From the NCBI GenBank assembly GCA_933822405.4, contig CAKOGP040002336.1, positions 86,342-150,341 of the forward strand: DNA of 64,000 nt. The letters run 5' to 3'. This DNA is from Cylindrotheca closterium (lineage: Eukaryota; Bacillariophyta; Bacillariophyceae; Bacillariales; Bacillariaceae). Under the pieces are notes generated by a model. The model was not told the origin of the DNA and did no database searches. It worked only from the letters and a program-made list of their open reading frames with translations. Positions 63,906 through 64,000 of the stretch are shown one piece after another. How positions within the stretch are numbered: position 1 is the stretch's first letter; each line of letters begins with the position of its first letter. The position numbers were made by a program, and so were the translations under genes.

Positions 63906-63985
63906 GGGGAAGTGAGATGTAAACTTCCAACCCCAAAGATACTTCATGTATTTAGGGGAGACCCATCTTGCCACGGGGAGTCCAT
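63906..63985 (+). repeat. Third copy of the 85-bp dispersed repeat
   Basis: Shares GTGAGATGTAAACTTCCAA, CCCCAAAGATA, TTCATGTATTTA and CCATCTTGCCACGGGGA with the two copies at 18846-19030, same orientation, about 45 kb away. Confidence 0.8.
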
Positions 63986-64000
63986 AGCTTAGTGGCACAT

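Overview
The window looks like nuclear DNA of a diatom, probably a pennate one. Supporting this are spliced genes with short GT-AG introns (86 to 216 bp), BspA/DUF285-type surface proteins with 25-residue repeats, a Fea1/phytotransferrin-like secreted protein, proteins with a signal peptide plus an Ala-Phe plastid-targeting-like motif, DUF4246 and DUF6174 proteins, plant-type LRR proteins, and a family of short proteins (V-x-F ... D-Y/M-S-x-x-E ... W/F-Y-T) that I know only as a lineage-expanded diatom family. The species call is inference. One 10-base N gap (32022-32031) shows it is part of a scaffold.

Layout. 0-6 kb: the 3' end of a BspA-like gene, a membrane-anchored P-loop GTPase, a broken helicase-associated-repeat gene, a small tail-anchored protein and a mitochondrial RsfS-type gene. 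6.1-12.5 kb: a probable mobile element with a Ulp1/C48-like cysteine protease gene converging on a tyrosine-recombinase-like gene. The two genes are separated by an array of 16-bp dyads, and a shared 16-bp motif lies just outside each gene start. 13-29.6 kb: an ordinary gene-rich stretch with a transmembrane LRR protein, three tandem CRAL-TRIO (Sec14-like) paralogues, a cytochrome P450, an RNI-type LRR protein, an F-box-like/DUF4246 protein and a plastid-targeted unknown.

30-45 kb: a duplication-rich accessory region. It holds short genes of two related subfamilies (here A and B), often in the order A then B. Between them lie a 14-repeat BspA-like gene, a second DUF4246 gene, a transposase relic, two arrays of a 59-bp minisatellite, a very young 610-bp miniature LTR element with a perfect 5-bp target duplication, and internally deleted gene relics. 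45-59 kb: a two-lobed Fea1-like gene whose two introns sit at equivalent sites of its two lobes, an acidic unknown, a five-unit DUF6174 surface protein with a decayed tandem copy, an O-fucosyltransferase-like enzyme and a SET-domain protein. 60-63.5 kb: the A/B family again, inverted (two B genes and a broken A).

How they work together: no shared pathway is evident in most of the window. Several loci encode cell-surface or secreted proteins (BspA-like, LRR, Fea1-like, DUF6174), consistent with a fast-evolving surface-protein and expanded-family region. The best candidate for an undescribed system is the recombinase plus Ulp1-protease element with its dyad array. The A-B gene module comes second.
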